The position numbers and the translations under genes are program-made. This document shows, piece after piece, positions 1 to 9,117 of a DNA stretch of 64,000 nucleotides. Location of the stretch: the NCBI RefSeq assembly GCF_024347195.1, contig NZ_AP025281.1, forward strand, positions 682,001 to 746,000. Direction: 5' to 3'. The stretch is from Aliamphritea hakodatensis (lineage in GTDB: Bacteria; Pseudomonadota; Gammaproteobacteria; Pseudomonadales; Balneatricaceae). The notes under the pieces were generated by a model. That model was not told the origin of the DNA, ran no database searches, and was given only the letters and a program-made list of their open reading frames with translations. Position 1 is the first letter of the stretch. Each line of letters starts with the position of its first letter.

Positions 1-142
1 TTTAAAGAAAGTTCGCTTGCTGCCGAGTTATTATATCTGTATCTAAGTAATGGTCACTAGTGAAACAACGTTGAAATTTATATATATTTAAGATCAGAAC
101 TATATTTTATCTCAAGCTGGCTGTTTTAAAGGATTACTTATT

Positions 143-1204
143 GTGTTGAGCTTTCTGAAAAAGCAGGAAAAGGGCTGGGTAGGTGTTGATATAGGGACAT
201 CATCAGTGAAAATGGTTGCACTGTCTAAACGGGGAGACGACCTGCGGGTTGATGCGTATGCAATTTCTCCCCTTCCTGCGACCGCTGTTATCGATAACAG
301 TATTCAGGATGTCGGCCTTGTTTCAGAAGTGATTGAACGCGGCCTGAAAATCTGCAATAAGCCGCTTCAGCAGGCAGTGACTGCAGTACCTTCTTCAGCG
401 GTTATTTCTAAAACCATTGAGTTGAGTGATTCCTTTACAGAGTTTGACCTGGAAGAACAGGTTAAGATTGAGGCTGACCGTTTTATTCCTTACCCCCTCG
501 ATGAAGTGGCACTGGACTTTGAAGTCCTGGGCCCGTCGCCTTCCAATGCCGGCCTGAACGAAGTGTTGTTGGTTGCCTGCCGAAGTAACGATGTTGAAAA
601 ACGTGAAGATGCGATTAACGGAGCTGACCTGAATTGCCAGGTTGTTGATGTTGACAGTTTCTGTATTGAGCGGGTGTATCCTCTGCTGGTACTGGATGGT
701 GCCGATGATCAGGCACTGGTTGGTCTTGTTGATATTGGTGCAGCAACCCTGACGCTGAATGTGTTCAGGAATAATCAGATTGTTTATAACCGGGAGCAGG
801 CTTTTGGCGGTAATGATTTGAATCATCTGCTGCAGCAACAGACAGGACTTGTACCTGCGGATATAGAACATCAGTTACGTAACGGTGAGTTAAGTGATGA
901 ACTGATGGAAACGGTTGTGCTGCCGTTCCGCAGCACAATCAGCCAGCAAATTTCCCGTGCGTTGCAGTTTTTTTATTCATCAGGCGCTCATAACCAGTTG
1001 ACTAAGCTATGTTTACAGGGTGGCGGTGTAACAATTGATGGTTTGGCTGATATTGTTGCAGAGGAGGTTGGCGTGCCGACCGAACTGGCCAATCCGTTTG
1101 CCGGGATGGATGTGGACTCGAAAATAAACCCTGCCAGGCTGGCGTATGATGCGCCGTCACTGGTAAAAGCCTGTGGTATGTCGCTGCGAAGCTTCGAGCA
1201 CTGA
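143..1204 (+). CDS. pilM: Type IV pilus inner-membrane platform protein PilM
   Basis: PilM is a cytoplasmic actin-like (FtsA-fold) protein that binds the N-terminal tail of PilN and helps dock the type IV pilus alignment complex at the inner membrane. The 353-residue length matches the family. The phosphate-1 motif of the actin fold is visible near residues 14-25 (GVDIGTSSVKMV), and a second glycine-rich turn lies near residue 195 (VGLVDIGAATL). The start is GTG, placed 9 nt after AAAGGA; a TTG is the next codon. It is the first gene of a pilMNOPQ operon, with pilN 15 nt downstream. The 142 bp upstream are AT-rich and presumably hold the promoter. Confidence 0.95.
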   Translation: MLSFLKKQEKGWVGVDIGTSSVKMVALSKRGDDLRVDAYAISPLPATAVIDNSIQDVGLVSEVIERGLKICNKPLQQAVTAVPSSAVISKTIELSDSFTEFDLEEQVKIEADRFIPYPLDEVALDFEVLGPSPSNAGLNEVLLVACRSNDVEKREDAINGADLNCQVVDVDSFCIERVYPLLVLDGADDQALVGLVDIGAATLTLNVFRNNQIVYNREQAFGGNDLNHLLQQQTGLVPADIEHQLRNGELSDELMETVVLPFRSTISQQISRALQFFYSSGAHNQLTKLCLQGGGVTIDGLADIVAEEVGVPTELANPFAGMDVDSKINPARLAYDAPSLVKACGMSLRSFEH

Positions 1205-1219
1205 TTAATAGGACGACGA

Positions 1220-1768
1220 ATGGCAAAAATAAACCTCAGGGCCTGGCGGGAAGAAAAAGCTGCCCAGCGACAGAAACAGTTCATGGTGAATGTGTTGTCG
1301 AGTGCGTTTCTGGCCGTGGCGGTTGTGCTGCTGATAGGGTTTTATTTTGATTTTCAGACGGATCGTCAACGGATAAGAAATAACTATCTGAACAGTGAAA
1401 TTGCCCAGCTGGATGTACAGCTAGCTGAGATTAAAGAACTGAATATCAAACGGGCACGTCTGACTGACCGTTTAAAAGCCATTCAGGATTTACAGTCCAG
1501 CCGACCACTGATTGTCCGCAATTTTGATGAGTTGGTCAGAGTTCAGCCAGATGGTGTGTTGTATTTGTCTCTTACGAGGCGTGGTGATGAGATTACTCTT
1601 GATGGCAGAGCACAGAAAAGTGCCGATGTTTCATCTCTGATGCGCCAGATTTATGCCAGTGTGTGGTTTGGTGAACCTAATCTGACGAAGGTTGCAAATG
1701 CGGACAGTATGAAACAGTTCAATCTGACCGTGCCTGTTTTGAAACCGTCCCTGGGTGAGGCGAACTGA
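1220..1768 (+). CDS. pilN: Type IV pilus assembly protein PilN
   Basis: PilN is a bitopic inner-membrane protein that bridges cytoplasmic PilM to the periplasmic PilO/PilP complex. The N-terminal tail has the PilM-binding motif (INLRAW, residues 4-9, a variant of INLLPWR), then basic residues, one membrane segment near residues 22-43 and a coiled coil near 48-95 followed by a small periplasmic domain. The length of 182 residues is typical. The start ATG follows an AGGACG ribosome-binding site. The stop codon is directly followed by the pilO start, which implies translational coupling. Confidence 0.95.
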   Translation: MAKINLRAWREEKAAQRQKQFMVNVLSSAFLAVAVVLLIGFYFDFQTDRQRIRNNYLNSEIAQLDVQLAEIKELNIKRARLTDRLKAIQDLQSSRPLIVRNFDELVRVQPDGVLYLSLTRRGDEITLDGRAQKSADVSSLMRQIYASVWFGEPNLTKVANADSMKQFNLTVPVLKPSLGEAN

Positions 1769-1769
1769 T

Positions 1770-2372
1770 ATGAGTATGGATAAACTGGCGAACAGTTTTA
1801 AAGGCTTTGATCCGGATAACCTTGATTTCAGTCAGGCGGGGAACTGGCCGGTTGGTGTCAAGGTTATCTGTTATCTGCTTGTATTTTCTGCGGTGGTGGC
1901 CGGCGGTGTTTATCTGCATATTTCAGATGCGGAAAAACGTTTGAATAATGAGATTTCTGCTGAAACAGGCTTGAAACAGCAGGTGCAGGCTAAAGCCGGG
2001 CAGGTGGCGAATCTGGCTGCGCTGAGAAAACAGATGGCGGATGTTCAGGGGCAGTTTACTGAACTTCTGAAGCAGTTGCCTACAGAGAAAGAAGTGCCGG
2101 GCTTACTTGAGGATATTTCTGAAATAGGCCGTTCCAGCGGGCTGGATATACAGGTGATCCAGCTGGCGGCAGAGCAAAAGAGTAAGTTTTATATTGAATT
2201 ACCTATTAATATTCAGGTAACCGGGGCCTATCACCAGTTAGGTCAGTTCGTGAGTGGTGTCGCGGCACTGTCGCGAATCGTAACCTTACATGATTACAAA
2301 ATTGTTCCGGGCAATGGTTCGTTATCAATGAATATCAGTGCAAAGACTTACCGTTATGATGACAGTAATTAA
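1770..2372 (+). CDS. pilO: Type IV pilus assembly protein PilO
   Basis: PilO forms a heterodimer with PilN and holds the lipoprotein PilP in the periplasmic alignment complex. I chose ATG 1770 because it starts one base after the pilN stop and has GGGTGAGG about 9 nt upstream. The frame is also open back to a GTG at 1755, inside pilN. The 200-residue product has a short cytoplasmic tail, one membrane segment near residues 31-49, a coiled coil near 50-100 and a C-terminal ferredoxin-like domain. Its 3' end overlaps the pilP start by 17 nt. Confidence 0.94.
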   Translation: MSMDKLANSFKGFDPDNLDFSQAGNWPVGVKVICYLLVFSAVVAGGVYLHISDAEKRLNNEISAETGLKQQVQAKAGQVANLAALRKQMADVQGQFTELLKQLPTEKEVPGLLEDISEIGRSSGLDIQVIQLAAEQKSKFYIELPINIQVTGAYHQLGQFVSGVAALSRIVTLHDYKIVPGNGSLSMNISAKTYRYDDSN

Positions 2373-2910
2373 GTATTTAAAGGGCGTTTTCATTATCGCG
2401 CTGACGTTTATGATGACCGCCTGTGTCTGGGTCGAAGACCCGGATGATTTGCGTCAGTTTGTTCAGCAGGTTCGGCAGGCTAAGGCTCCGCCGATTAAGC
2501 CTTTACCGGAGTTTAAGCCTTACCATAGTTTTGTATATGAAGGCGCAAGCCTGCGTGATCCGTTTCAGAGTCTGGTTCAGATAAACGACACCAGTCATGA
2601 GTCAAAAGACGTTGCTATTGTAGATAATGGTTTAAGGCCTGATTCTGATCGCCCTAAATCCTATCTGGAAGAGTTTTCCCTGGATTCTCTGAAGATGGTG
2701 GGAACGATCGGTATGAGCAATAAACGCTGGGCGCTGATTAAAGATAATGAAGGCGAAGTCCACCGTGTCAGTAATGGTGATTATATGGGGCTTGATTACG
2801 GTCAGGTAATGACAGTGAGTAACGGGTTTATTGAACTGAAAGAGATCGTGCCGAATGGCCGCGGTGGATGGATGACCCGACAGCGCAGCATAGTAATGGA
2901 TGAAGAATGA
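2356..2910 (+). CDS. pilP: Type IV pilus assembly lipoprotein PilP
   Basis: PilP is an inner-membrane lipoprotein that links the PilNO dimer to the secretin PilQ through its C-terminal beta domain. The N-terminus shows a lipoprotein signal ending in MTAC, with the lipidated Cys at residue 23 counting from ATG 2356. A disordered stretch follows, then a beta-rich domain near residues 85-165 with the family sequence containing YLEEFSLDSLKMVGTI. ATG 2356 and ATG 2359 both fit. The gene overlaps pilO by 17 nt and pilQ by 4 nt (ATGA), so translation of the three is probably coupled. Confidence 0.93.
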   Translation: MMTVIKYLKGVFIIALTFMMTACVWVEDPDDLRQFVQQVRQAKAPPIKPLPEFKPYHSFVYEGASLRDPFQSLVQINDTSHESKDVAIVDNGLRPDSDRPKSYLEEFSLDSLKMVGTIGMSNKRWALIKDNEGEVHRVSNGDYMGLDYGQVMTVSNGFIELKEIVPNGRGGWMTRQRSIVMDEE

Positions 2911-5027
2911 TGATTTTACAGCAGCAGTTTTATCGGTTCAGTGCCGCATTATATGCTTCGAAAAATGTATTTTGCTATATGGCTAAAGTTATCAGTACAT
3001 TGTTCTTTGTATGTGTTACGCAGTTATCACTGGCTGCTGATGCGCAGTTATTAAAGTCATCATTTGTTAGCCTGCCAAATGATAAACTGGAAATGCGGTT
3101 TGATTTTGATGTACCACCTGCCGTCCCTAAAGCGTATCTGACGAACAGCCCTGCCCGGTTAGTGCTGGATCTGTGGGGAGTGGAGAACAGTCAGGATATA
3201 CGTACCCTGGATATAGAGAACGGTAAGGTACGCAGTGTGAATTTTGCTCAGGTGCCTGGGCGTTTGAGGGTAGTGATGAATCTCTATGAAGCCACTGCTT
3301 ACGATACTTACGCTGATGGTAACAGTTTATTTGTCGTTGTGGGTGATCAGAGTAAACAGGATGCTAAAGTGGCATCTAACGGCAAAAGTACTGTCACAGA
3401 AACGGATGCTTCCGGTAACACTGATCCGAGTAAAGAGCAGCGTACCCGTGTTCAGGGAGTAGATTTTGAACGAACACCGGAAGGTGGTGGCCGGGTGGTG
3501 ATCACCCTTTCTGATAACACTGCGGGTGTGGATATTGTTGAAGAAGGCAATAACATCGTTGTGAATCTGGTGGGCGTTGCTCTGTCGCAGGCGTTGCAAC
3601 AACGGGTTGATGTTCAGGATTTTGCTACGCCTGTTATGTTTATTGATTCTATGGCGAGCGGTGAGAATACCAGTATCTTAGTGAAACCCTCCGCTGAGCC
3701 TTATGATTATCTGGCGTACCAGACAAATAACCACTTATGGATCGAGCTGAAACCCTTAACCGCAGCAGCACTGGAAGAGCGTGAAGAACGTTTTCCATAC
3801 TCCGGTGAGCGCATTGACCTTGATTTTCAGAATGTGGAAGTCCGCTCGGTGCTGCAAATTCTCGCTGAAGTTGCGGAAAAAAATCTGGTGGTTAGCGATC
3901 AGGTTGGAGGGAATATCACGTTGCGGTTAAAGAATGTGCCCTGGGATCAGGCACTGGACCTGATTTTGAGTACCAATAAGCTGGATAAGCGCGAACTGGG
4001 TAATGTTCTGCTGATCGGTACAGCCGCTGAAATCGCTGAACGGGAACGGCTGGAGCTTGAAAGTAGCAAGCAGGTTGAAGAGCTGGCCCCTTTGCGGACA
4101 GAGTTTATTCAGGTGGATTTCCGTAAAGCGTCTGATATGGTCGCCAGACTGACAGATGCCCGTCTGATTTCGGAGCGGGGATTTATTCTGGCGGATGATG
4201 AAACCAATACGCTGATGATTCGTGAAACCAGTAAAGGTTTGACCGAGGTGCGTAAAACCCTGAGCCGTTTTGATATAGAGGTTGCTCAGGTCTTAATCGA
4301 AGCCCGGCTGGTTACCGCGAATACTGATGTGACAAAAGACCTGGGTGTTAAATGGGGTGCAGGCTACAGTAATGGCTCTGACTTTACACTGGGCAGTACC
4401 ATTGCCGATGTGGCCAGCCCGGGAGGCGCGGTTCCTTCTGGTTTGCTGGTGGATCTGGGGGCAAATGTGACCAATGCTTCTACCATCGCAATCGGATATA
4501 AACCCGGATCAAGTTCTTTGCTGCAGTTAGAGCTGTCTGCACTGGAATCCGATGAGCGCGTGGATGTGATTTCGCAGCCAAAGATTGTTACTACGAATGG
4601 AAAAAGGGCATTGATTGAATCCGGTTCAGAAATACCGTTCCAGACGGTTGATGACGGTGATATATCGGTTGAGTTTAAAGATGTTGTATTATCCTTAGAA
4701 GTCACCCCGCGGATAAATCCGGGGGATCGGATTGCAATGGATTTAGTCGTCAAAAAAGACTCAATCGGTGATCTTCTTCCAAACGGTGAGATCAGTATCG
4801 TTAATAATGAACTGGAAACTTCAGTGGTTGTACCTGATGGGCAAACGATAGTGCTTGGCGGTGTTTTTGAGAATACCAAGCAGAATACGGTTAACAAAAC
4901 TCCGTTGTTAGGGGACCTTCCGGTAGTAGGTGCCTTGTTCAGGAATAAGAATTCTAAAAATACCAAGCAGGAGTTATTGATCTTTATAACGCCCAAGCTG
5001 GTCCGGGAATCTTTATCAGTCAGGTAG
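2907..5027 (+). CDS. pilQ: Type IV pilus secretin PilQ
   Basis: PilQ is the outer-membrane secretin through which the pilus fibre exits. Domains in order are a signal peptide, two AMIN (peptidoglycan-binding) domains near residues 50-150 and 170-285, an STN/N0 domain near 305-370, a secretin N1 domain near 395-460, and the secretin core to residue about 700, ending in the conserved LLIFITPKLV segment. The signal peptide reads best from Met25 (2979), giving AKVISTLFFVCVTQLSLA before the mature ADAQ, so the first 24 residues may be an over-extension. ATG 2907 overlaps pilP by ATGA. It ends the pil operon before a strong hairpin. Confidence 0.95.
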   Translation: MMILQQQFYRFSAALYASKNVFCYMAKVISTLFFVCVTQLSLAADAQLLKSSFVSLPNDKLEMRFDFDVPPAVPKAYLTNSPARLVLDLWGVENSQDIRTLDIENGKVRSVNFAQVPGRLRVVMNLYEATAYDTYADGNSLFVVVGDQSKQDAKVASNGKSTVTETDASGNTDPSKEQRTRVQGVDFERTPEGGGRVVITLSDNTAGVDIVEEGNNIVVNLVGVALSQALQQRVDVQDFATPVMFIDSMASGENTSILVKPSAEPYDYLAYQTNNHLWIELKPLTAAALEEREERFPYSGERIDLDFQNVEVRSVLQILAEVAEKNLVVSDQVGGNITLRLKNVPWDQALDLILSTNKLDKRELGNVLLIGTAAEIAERERLELESSKQVEELAPLRTEFIQVDFRKASDMVARLTDARLISERGFILADDETNTLMIRETSKGLTEVRKTLSRFDIEVAQVLIEARLVTANTDVTKDLGVKWGAGYSNGSDFTLGSTIADVASPGGAVPSGLLVDLGANVTNASTIAIGYKPGSSSLLQLELSALESDERVDVISQPKIVTTNGKRALIESGSEIPFQTVDDGDISVEFKDVVLSLEVTPRINPGDRIAMDLVVKKDSIGDLLPNGEISIVNNELETSVVVPDGQTIVLGGVFENTKQNTVNKTPLLGDLPVVGALFRNKNSKNTKQELLIFITPKLVRESLSVR

Positions 5028-5035
5028 TATATATG

Positions 5036-5068
5036 CCGCAGTTTGATATCAAACTGCGGTGTTTTTTG
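5036..5068 (+). terminator. Intrinsic terminator after pilQ
   Basis: A perfect 24-bp palindrome (12-bp arms at 5036-5047 and 5048-5059; about 4 unpaired bases in the RNA) is followed by TGTTTTTTG. It lies between pilQ and the TTG start of aroK, so it ends the pil operon or attenuates read-through into aroKB. Confidence 0.8.
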
Positions 5069-5084
5069 TAATGGATAGGTTAAT

Positions 5085-5603
5085 TTGAATATTTTTTTAG
5101 TCGGTCCCATGGGGGCAGGTAAGAGTACGATTGGTCGCCTGCTTTCTCAGGAACTGAAGTTAGATTTTGTTGATTCAGATCGGGTGATAGAAGAGCGTGC
5201 CGGGGCAGACATTCCCTGGATCTTTGACGTGGAAGGTGAAGAAGGCTTTCGGCAGCGTGAAGTCAATGTGATTGACCAGCTCACCACTCAGGATGGTCAG
5301 GTTTTAGCTACCGGTGGTGGCGTAGTTCTTCGAGAAGAGAACCGGGCCTGTCTTCAGGGGCGCGGGACAGTCGTTTACCTGACGACATCTATTGAACAGC
5401 AACTGGAACGGACTTCCCGGGATAAAAACCGTCCGCTGTTGCAGCAGCCTGATCCGGAAGACGTTCTGACGAAGCTGATGACGCAGCGACACCCGCTTTA
5501 TACACAGGTTGCCGATTTTTCGGTTGTAACTGACCGACGTAATCCCCGCTCTGTAGTGACTGAAATTGTTGAGCTTTTGCAGCAACAGAAAATTCTTAAA
5601 TAG
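5085..5603 (+). CDS. aroK: Shikimate kinase AroK
   Basis: Shikimate kinase phosphorylates shikimate at the 3-hydroxyl with ATP in the chorismate pathway. The P-loop is complete (GPMGAGKST, residues 7-15), with the shikimate-binding DSD near residue 32 and the GGG motif near residue 79 (ATGGGVVLR). At 172 residues it is a normal AroK. The only in-frame start that keeps the N-terminal beta strand is TTG 5085, preceded by GGATAGG, and it lies only 17 nt after the terminator T-tract. It pairs with aroB downstream as in most gammaproteobacteria. Confidence 0.95.
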   Translation: MNIFLVGPMGAGKSTIGRLLSQELKLDFVDSDRVIEERAGADIPWIFDVEGEEGFRQREVNVIDQLTTQDGQVLATGGGVVLREENRACLQGRGTVVYLTTSIEQQLERTSRDKNRPLLQQPDPEDVLTKLMTQRHPLYTQVADFSVVTDRRNPRSVVTEIVELLQQQKILK

Positions 5604-5616
5604 TGATTGTATAAAT

Positions 5617-6702
5617 ATGACTCAGCAGACACTTAATGTTGATTTAGGTGACCGTTCGTATCCGATTTTTGTGGGCAAAGATTTATTTCAGCCGCACATG
5701 CTGAAACCGTATATTCGTGGCAATCAGGTATTGATTGTCAGTAATACGACAGTTGCGCCACTTTATCTGAAAGCACTGAAAGCGGCATTGCCGGATATTC
5801 AGATTAATGAAGTGATTTTGCCGGATGGTGAGGAATATAAAAGCCTGACACATCTGAATGCTATCTATGATGAGTTGCTTCTGCAGAAGCACAACCGAAC
5901 GACCACGCTGATTGCGCTTGGTGGCGGTGTTGTGGGTGATATGACCGGCTATGCCGCGGCATCCTATCAGCGGGGGGTTAATTTTATTCAGGTGCCAACA
6001 ACTCTGCTCTCTCAGGTTGATTCTTCGGTCGGCGGAAAAACCGGTGTAAATCACCCTATGGGCAAGAACATGATTGGTGCTTTCCATCAGCCGCAAGTTG
6101 TTTTAGCCAGTGTTGATGCACTGGAAACATTACCTGACCGGGAATTATCTGCCGGTCTGGCGGAGGTGGTTAAGTATGGATTTATCTATGATGAAGCCTT
6201 TCTTTGCTGGTTGGAAGATAACATGGTGGACCTGGTTGCCCGGGACAGCGCAAAGCTGAGCCAGGCAATTTATCGCTCATGTGAGATTAAGGCTGAAGTC
6301 GTTGCACAGGATGAGCGTGAAGGCGGTATCCGTGCGATATTAAACCTTGGTCACACTTTTGGTCATGCCATTGAAGCTAAGCAGGGATACGGCAACTGGC
6401 TACATGGTGAAGCCGTGGCTGCCGGCACAATGATGGCGGCAGACCTTTCCTGTCGTATGGGGTGGCTGACCCAAGATGATGTGAAGCGTGTTGAGAATAT
6501 ATTGGTGGCTGCGAACTTACCGGTTAAGCCGCCACAGGATATGTCTGCTGCTGATTTTATTGATCTGATGTCGGTAGACAAAAAGGTACTGGACGGGCAG
6601 TTGCGCCTGGTGTTGCTTAAATCTCTGGGTGAAGCAGTGGTAACAGCAGATTTTCCCGCTGAGCTGTTACAAGAAACGTTAACCGCCGATACCTATTGTT
6701 AA
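5617..6702 (+). CDS. aroB: 3-dehydroquinate synthase AroB
   Basis: AroB converts DAHP to 3-dehydroquinate using NAD+ and Zn2+, the second step of the shikimate pathway. The 361-residue product has the NAD-binding GGGVVGD motif near residues 104-110, the DSSVGGKTG substrate loop near 135-143, and the metal-binding HTFGHAIE motif near 247-254. I start at ATG 5617 (MTQQTLNVDLG), 13 nt after the aroK stop. The reading frame is open further upstream, but that part overlaps aroK and is unlike the family. Confidence 0.95.
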   Translation: MTQQTLNVDLGDRSYPIFVGKDLFQPHMLKPYIRGNQVLIVSNTTVAPLYLKALKAALPDIQINEVILPDGEEYKSLTHLNAIYDELLLQKHNRTTTLIALGGGVVGDMTGYAAASYQRGVNFIQVPTTLLSQVDSSVGGKTGVNHPMGKNMIGAFHQPQVVLASVDALETLPDRELSAGLAEVVKYGFIYDEAFLCWLEDNMVDLVARDSAKLSQAIYRSCEIKAEVVAQDEREGGIRAILNLGHTFGHAIEAKQGYGNWLHGEAVAAGTMMAADLSCRMGWLTQDDVKRVENILVAANLPVKPPQDMSAADFIDLMSVDKKVLDGQLRLVLLKSLGEAVVTADFPAELLQETLTADTYC

Positions 6703-6723
6703 TAAAAGGCTCATTCATCGATC

Positions 6724-8511
6724 ATGGCGCAAACTCCGATAAATCAACAGGCACTGGCTGCGGCTTTTGATTCTGCTCAGCAGCGTAAGTCATTTTACTT
6801 TGAGCCGGCTTCCCGGGTGCAAATGGTTGATAAACTTGAGCATCTCAGTCGCTTCAGTGATTTTTTACTAGTTGTGACGGGGGAAGCGGGCGCCGGTAAA
6901 TCAATGCTGCTGGAGCAGCTAAAAGTACCTGAAACAGATACCACGCTTTGCGCCAGTATCCTGCGTTGCGACCAGCCGGTTAATGTTTCAGTGCTGCTGC
7001 GCAGTCTGGCCAAGCAGCTGCCGGTAGACATTCCTGAACAGGCAGATAACCGCAAGCTTCTCGCGCTGATCTATGAAGCCTGTAATGTGTTATCTGCGCA
7101 GGGGATGCAATGGCTGGTGATGGTTGATGATGCTGAAAAGCTGGGCAAAGATGCACTGGAATTTCTGCTGCATCTGTTAACAGATACAGCGGCATTATCT
7201 GCTAAACCCCATGTGATTCTTTTTGGCTTACCGGAACTGATGACCCGCTTGCAGCAGGATCACAGTATTGATCAGTTAGACGGTCAGACTCATCATCAGA
7301 ATCTGGAGCCTTTCACTGAAGACGAAGCACGCAGTTATATCATTCAGCGGTATAAAGCCGCACAGTCGCTTTCTGAAGATCAGTTACGTCAGCTATTCAT
7401 TATTTCCGGCGGTTTGCCCGGTGGCCTGAATCAGGCGGTGGAAAATCTGTTTCGCGCCGGAGAAATCAGTCAGGAGAAAGTCTCCCGTGGCCTGCCCCGT
7501 GTGCATCTGGTCAGTATTGCGGCAGTTCTGATCGGTGTGCTGTTAATTTCATTGTGGCAGTACTGGCCGGAAGAACAGCAGAGTGATGATGTGCGTGAAC
7601 GGGTCCAGTTGGAACTGCCGGTGACGCCGGCGGAGAAGGAAGCGGCGACGATAGCAATTGCAGAAGAGCCGGCGACCCGAAAAATATTGCCTATCCCTTC
7701 ACTGGAGCCTGAATTGGCGACCGAAAAGGCGAAAGAAGCAAATGCCAAAGCAGAAGCTGCTTCAGGCAGTAAGCCGGTGACACCGGTTGCAGTTGCTGAA
7801 GCGAAGAACGATCCAGCTACCGAAAGTAAAGATGAAGGGCAAAGCGTAGCACCGGCGGCTGCGGCAAAACCTGAGCCACAAACGTCGCTGAAAACTGTTA
7901 CTAAAGCAGAGCTGGAGTCCGAGTCTCAGGCGGTTAAAAATACTCAGGTAGCGGTGGTGAAAACTGCTGAAAAGAAACCTGTGCCAAAACCGGCAGCTGT
8001 AACGGCAACGGCAAAGCCTGCTGAAGTAGCCGCTGCGGTAACCGCTAAACCGGAAAAAGCTGTGACTAAACCTGTGGCGAAAGCACAAGCTCAGGAAACG
8101 GCTAAACCTGCGGTTAACGTGGCGGCTGCTAAACCATCAGTTAAAGAAAAGCCTGTCGCTAAGCCTGCAATAAAGCCCGCAGCTAAGCCTGCTGAAAAAT
8201 CCTCAGTGCAGCGGCTTTCCGTCAGTGAGCAGGCTTTACTTGAATGGCCGACATCAGGCTATACCCTGCAGGTGTTAGGGGCGGGCCTGAAGAAAAGTGC
8301 TGATGACTTTATCCGGGGCCAGAAAGAACCACAGAAGTTTTACCTTTTCCGGACCACTTATAAGGGAAATCCGTGGTATGTGGTTGTCTATGGGCAGTAT
8401 AAGAGTCGTCAGTCCGCATCTGCCGCCAGTAAGTCACTTCCTGATGATCTGCGTAAGTTGCAGCCATGGGCCAGATCCATTCAGGGTATTCAGTCAGAAA
8501 TAAAAAAATAG
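6724..8511 (+). CDS. damX: DamX-like AAA/SPOR-domain cell-division protein
   Basis: DamX is a bitopic inner-membrane protein that goes to the septal ring through its SPOR domain, which binds denuded peptidoglycan. Here a cytoplasmic AAA-type ATPase domain comes first, with Walker A GEAGAGKS near residues 53-60 and Walker B (WLVMVDDAEK) near 135. A membrane segment follows near 260-279, then a roughly 220-residue Ala/Lys/Pro-rich linker full of AKPA-type repeats, and a C-terminal SPOR domain near 512-590. It follows aroKB as in E. coli, but dam is not next to it. The low-complexity linker suggests a flexible periplasmic tether. Confidence 0.9.
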   Translation: MAQTPINQQALAAAFDSAQQRKSFYFEPASRVQMVDKLEHLSRFSDFLLVVTGEAGAGKSMLLEQLKVPETDTTLCASILRCDQPVNVSVLLRSLAKQLPVDIPEQADNRKLLALIYEACNVLSAQGMQWLVMVDDAEKLGKDALEFLLHLLTDTAALSAKPHVILFGLPELMTRLQQDHSIDQLDGQTHHQNLEPFTEDEARSYIIQRYKAAQSLSEDQLRQLFIISGGLPGGLNQAVENLFRAGEISQEKVSRGLPRVHLVSIAAVLIGVLLISLWQYWPEEQQSDDVRERVQLELPVTPAEKEAATIAIAEEPATRKILPIPSLEPELATEKAKEANAKAEAASGSKPVTPVAVAEAKNDPATESKDEGQSVAPAAAAKPEPQTSLKTVTKAELESESQAVKNTQVAVVKTAEKKPVPKPAAVTATAKPAEVAAAVTAKPEKAVTKPVAKAQAQETAKPAVNVAAAKPSVKEKPVAKPAIKPAAKPAEKSSVQRLSVSEQALLEWPTSGYTLQVLGAGLKKSADDFIRGQKEPQKFYLFRTTYKGNPWYVVVYGQYKSRQSASAASKSLPDDLRKLQPWARSIQGIQSEIKK

Positions 8512-8531
8512 GGCTTCACTGAGTGAAGCCC
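8511..8531 (-). terminator. Hairpin after damX with T-tract on the minus strand
   Basis: Nine-bp arms (GGGCTTCAC and GTGAAGCCC) flank a 3-nt loop directly on the damX stop codon. The T-rich run lies on the left, so an intrinsic-terminator arrangement exists only for leftward transcription. For damX mRNA the hairpin may protect the 3' end without a U-tract. Confidence 0.5.
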
Positions 8532-8798
8532 TGAAGAAAAGGACAAACAAGGAGAGAAATGACGTGTGGCCTGACGTTCGTTCTGGGCTAGCCGGTGTTT
8601 CGTGTAAACTGAAATCTCAGTGAATATCACTGTTGCTAAACTTCAGGCCTTGGTCACTTGCAATACCAATATATCCCCGCCTTCTGAAATCAAACTGAAA
8701 AATCAGTCGTATCTAAACTGTAATCCTCACGAGTCTGACGCGAAGAGGAAAGCGGCCTTCACTGATGTTGTTATTCTCAACCCGTGTATGACCAGTGT

Positions 8799-8822
8799 CG
8801 TATTGTGCGCTCGCACAATACG
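8799..8822. repeat. Perfect 11-bp inverted repeat, operator-like
   Basis: Arms CGTATTGTGCG and CGCACAATACG are separated by two bases (CT). No T-run follows, so this is not a terminator. A dyad of this size about 300 bp upstream of a -10 hexamer could be a regulator site or a stable hairpin in an unannotated RNA. Confidence 0.55.
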
Positions 8823-9117
8823 GTTGCAAAATGTAAAGGCAGTGAGGGCTTTTGTGTTTTGTTGATGCTTTTATGCTGACTGGTGAAATCTGCTAATGCT
8901 TAGGGTGAAAAATCATCACGAAAGAAGATAAAAGTGCGTTTTTGTGTGCTTTTTATCACTATCTGAAGGGTGTTTTTCAGAACTGAGCAGGTTTACAGAT
9001 TTTCCTGTTTCCTAAAGGAAACTTTTGGGTATTTTTAGTGTATTTGTATATTTAATGCTCAATGGCAGAGTAAAAATCTATAAAAATACCTGTAACAAAA
9101 ATATCCTCTGAATTGTG

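Noticed and set aside
1..142. Possible upstream gene or defined promoter before pilM
   Set aside because: No open frame of any use and no clear -35/-10 pair at the right spacing. The sequence is AT-rich and truncated by the window edge.
4364..5110. 248-codon minus-strand frame over the end of pilQ
   Set aside because: The secretin core on the plus strand is well conserved, and the minus-strand product is Ser/Thr-rich and unlike any family.
8620..8865. 81-codon open frame on the plus strand between damX and gltB
   Set aside because: It has no ribosome-binding site and a random-looking composition, overlaps the perfect dyad, and looks like no family. It is more likely part of the regulatory region.
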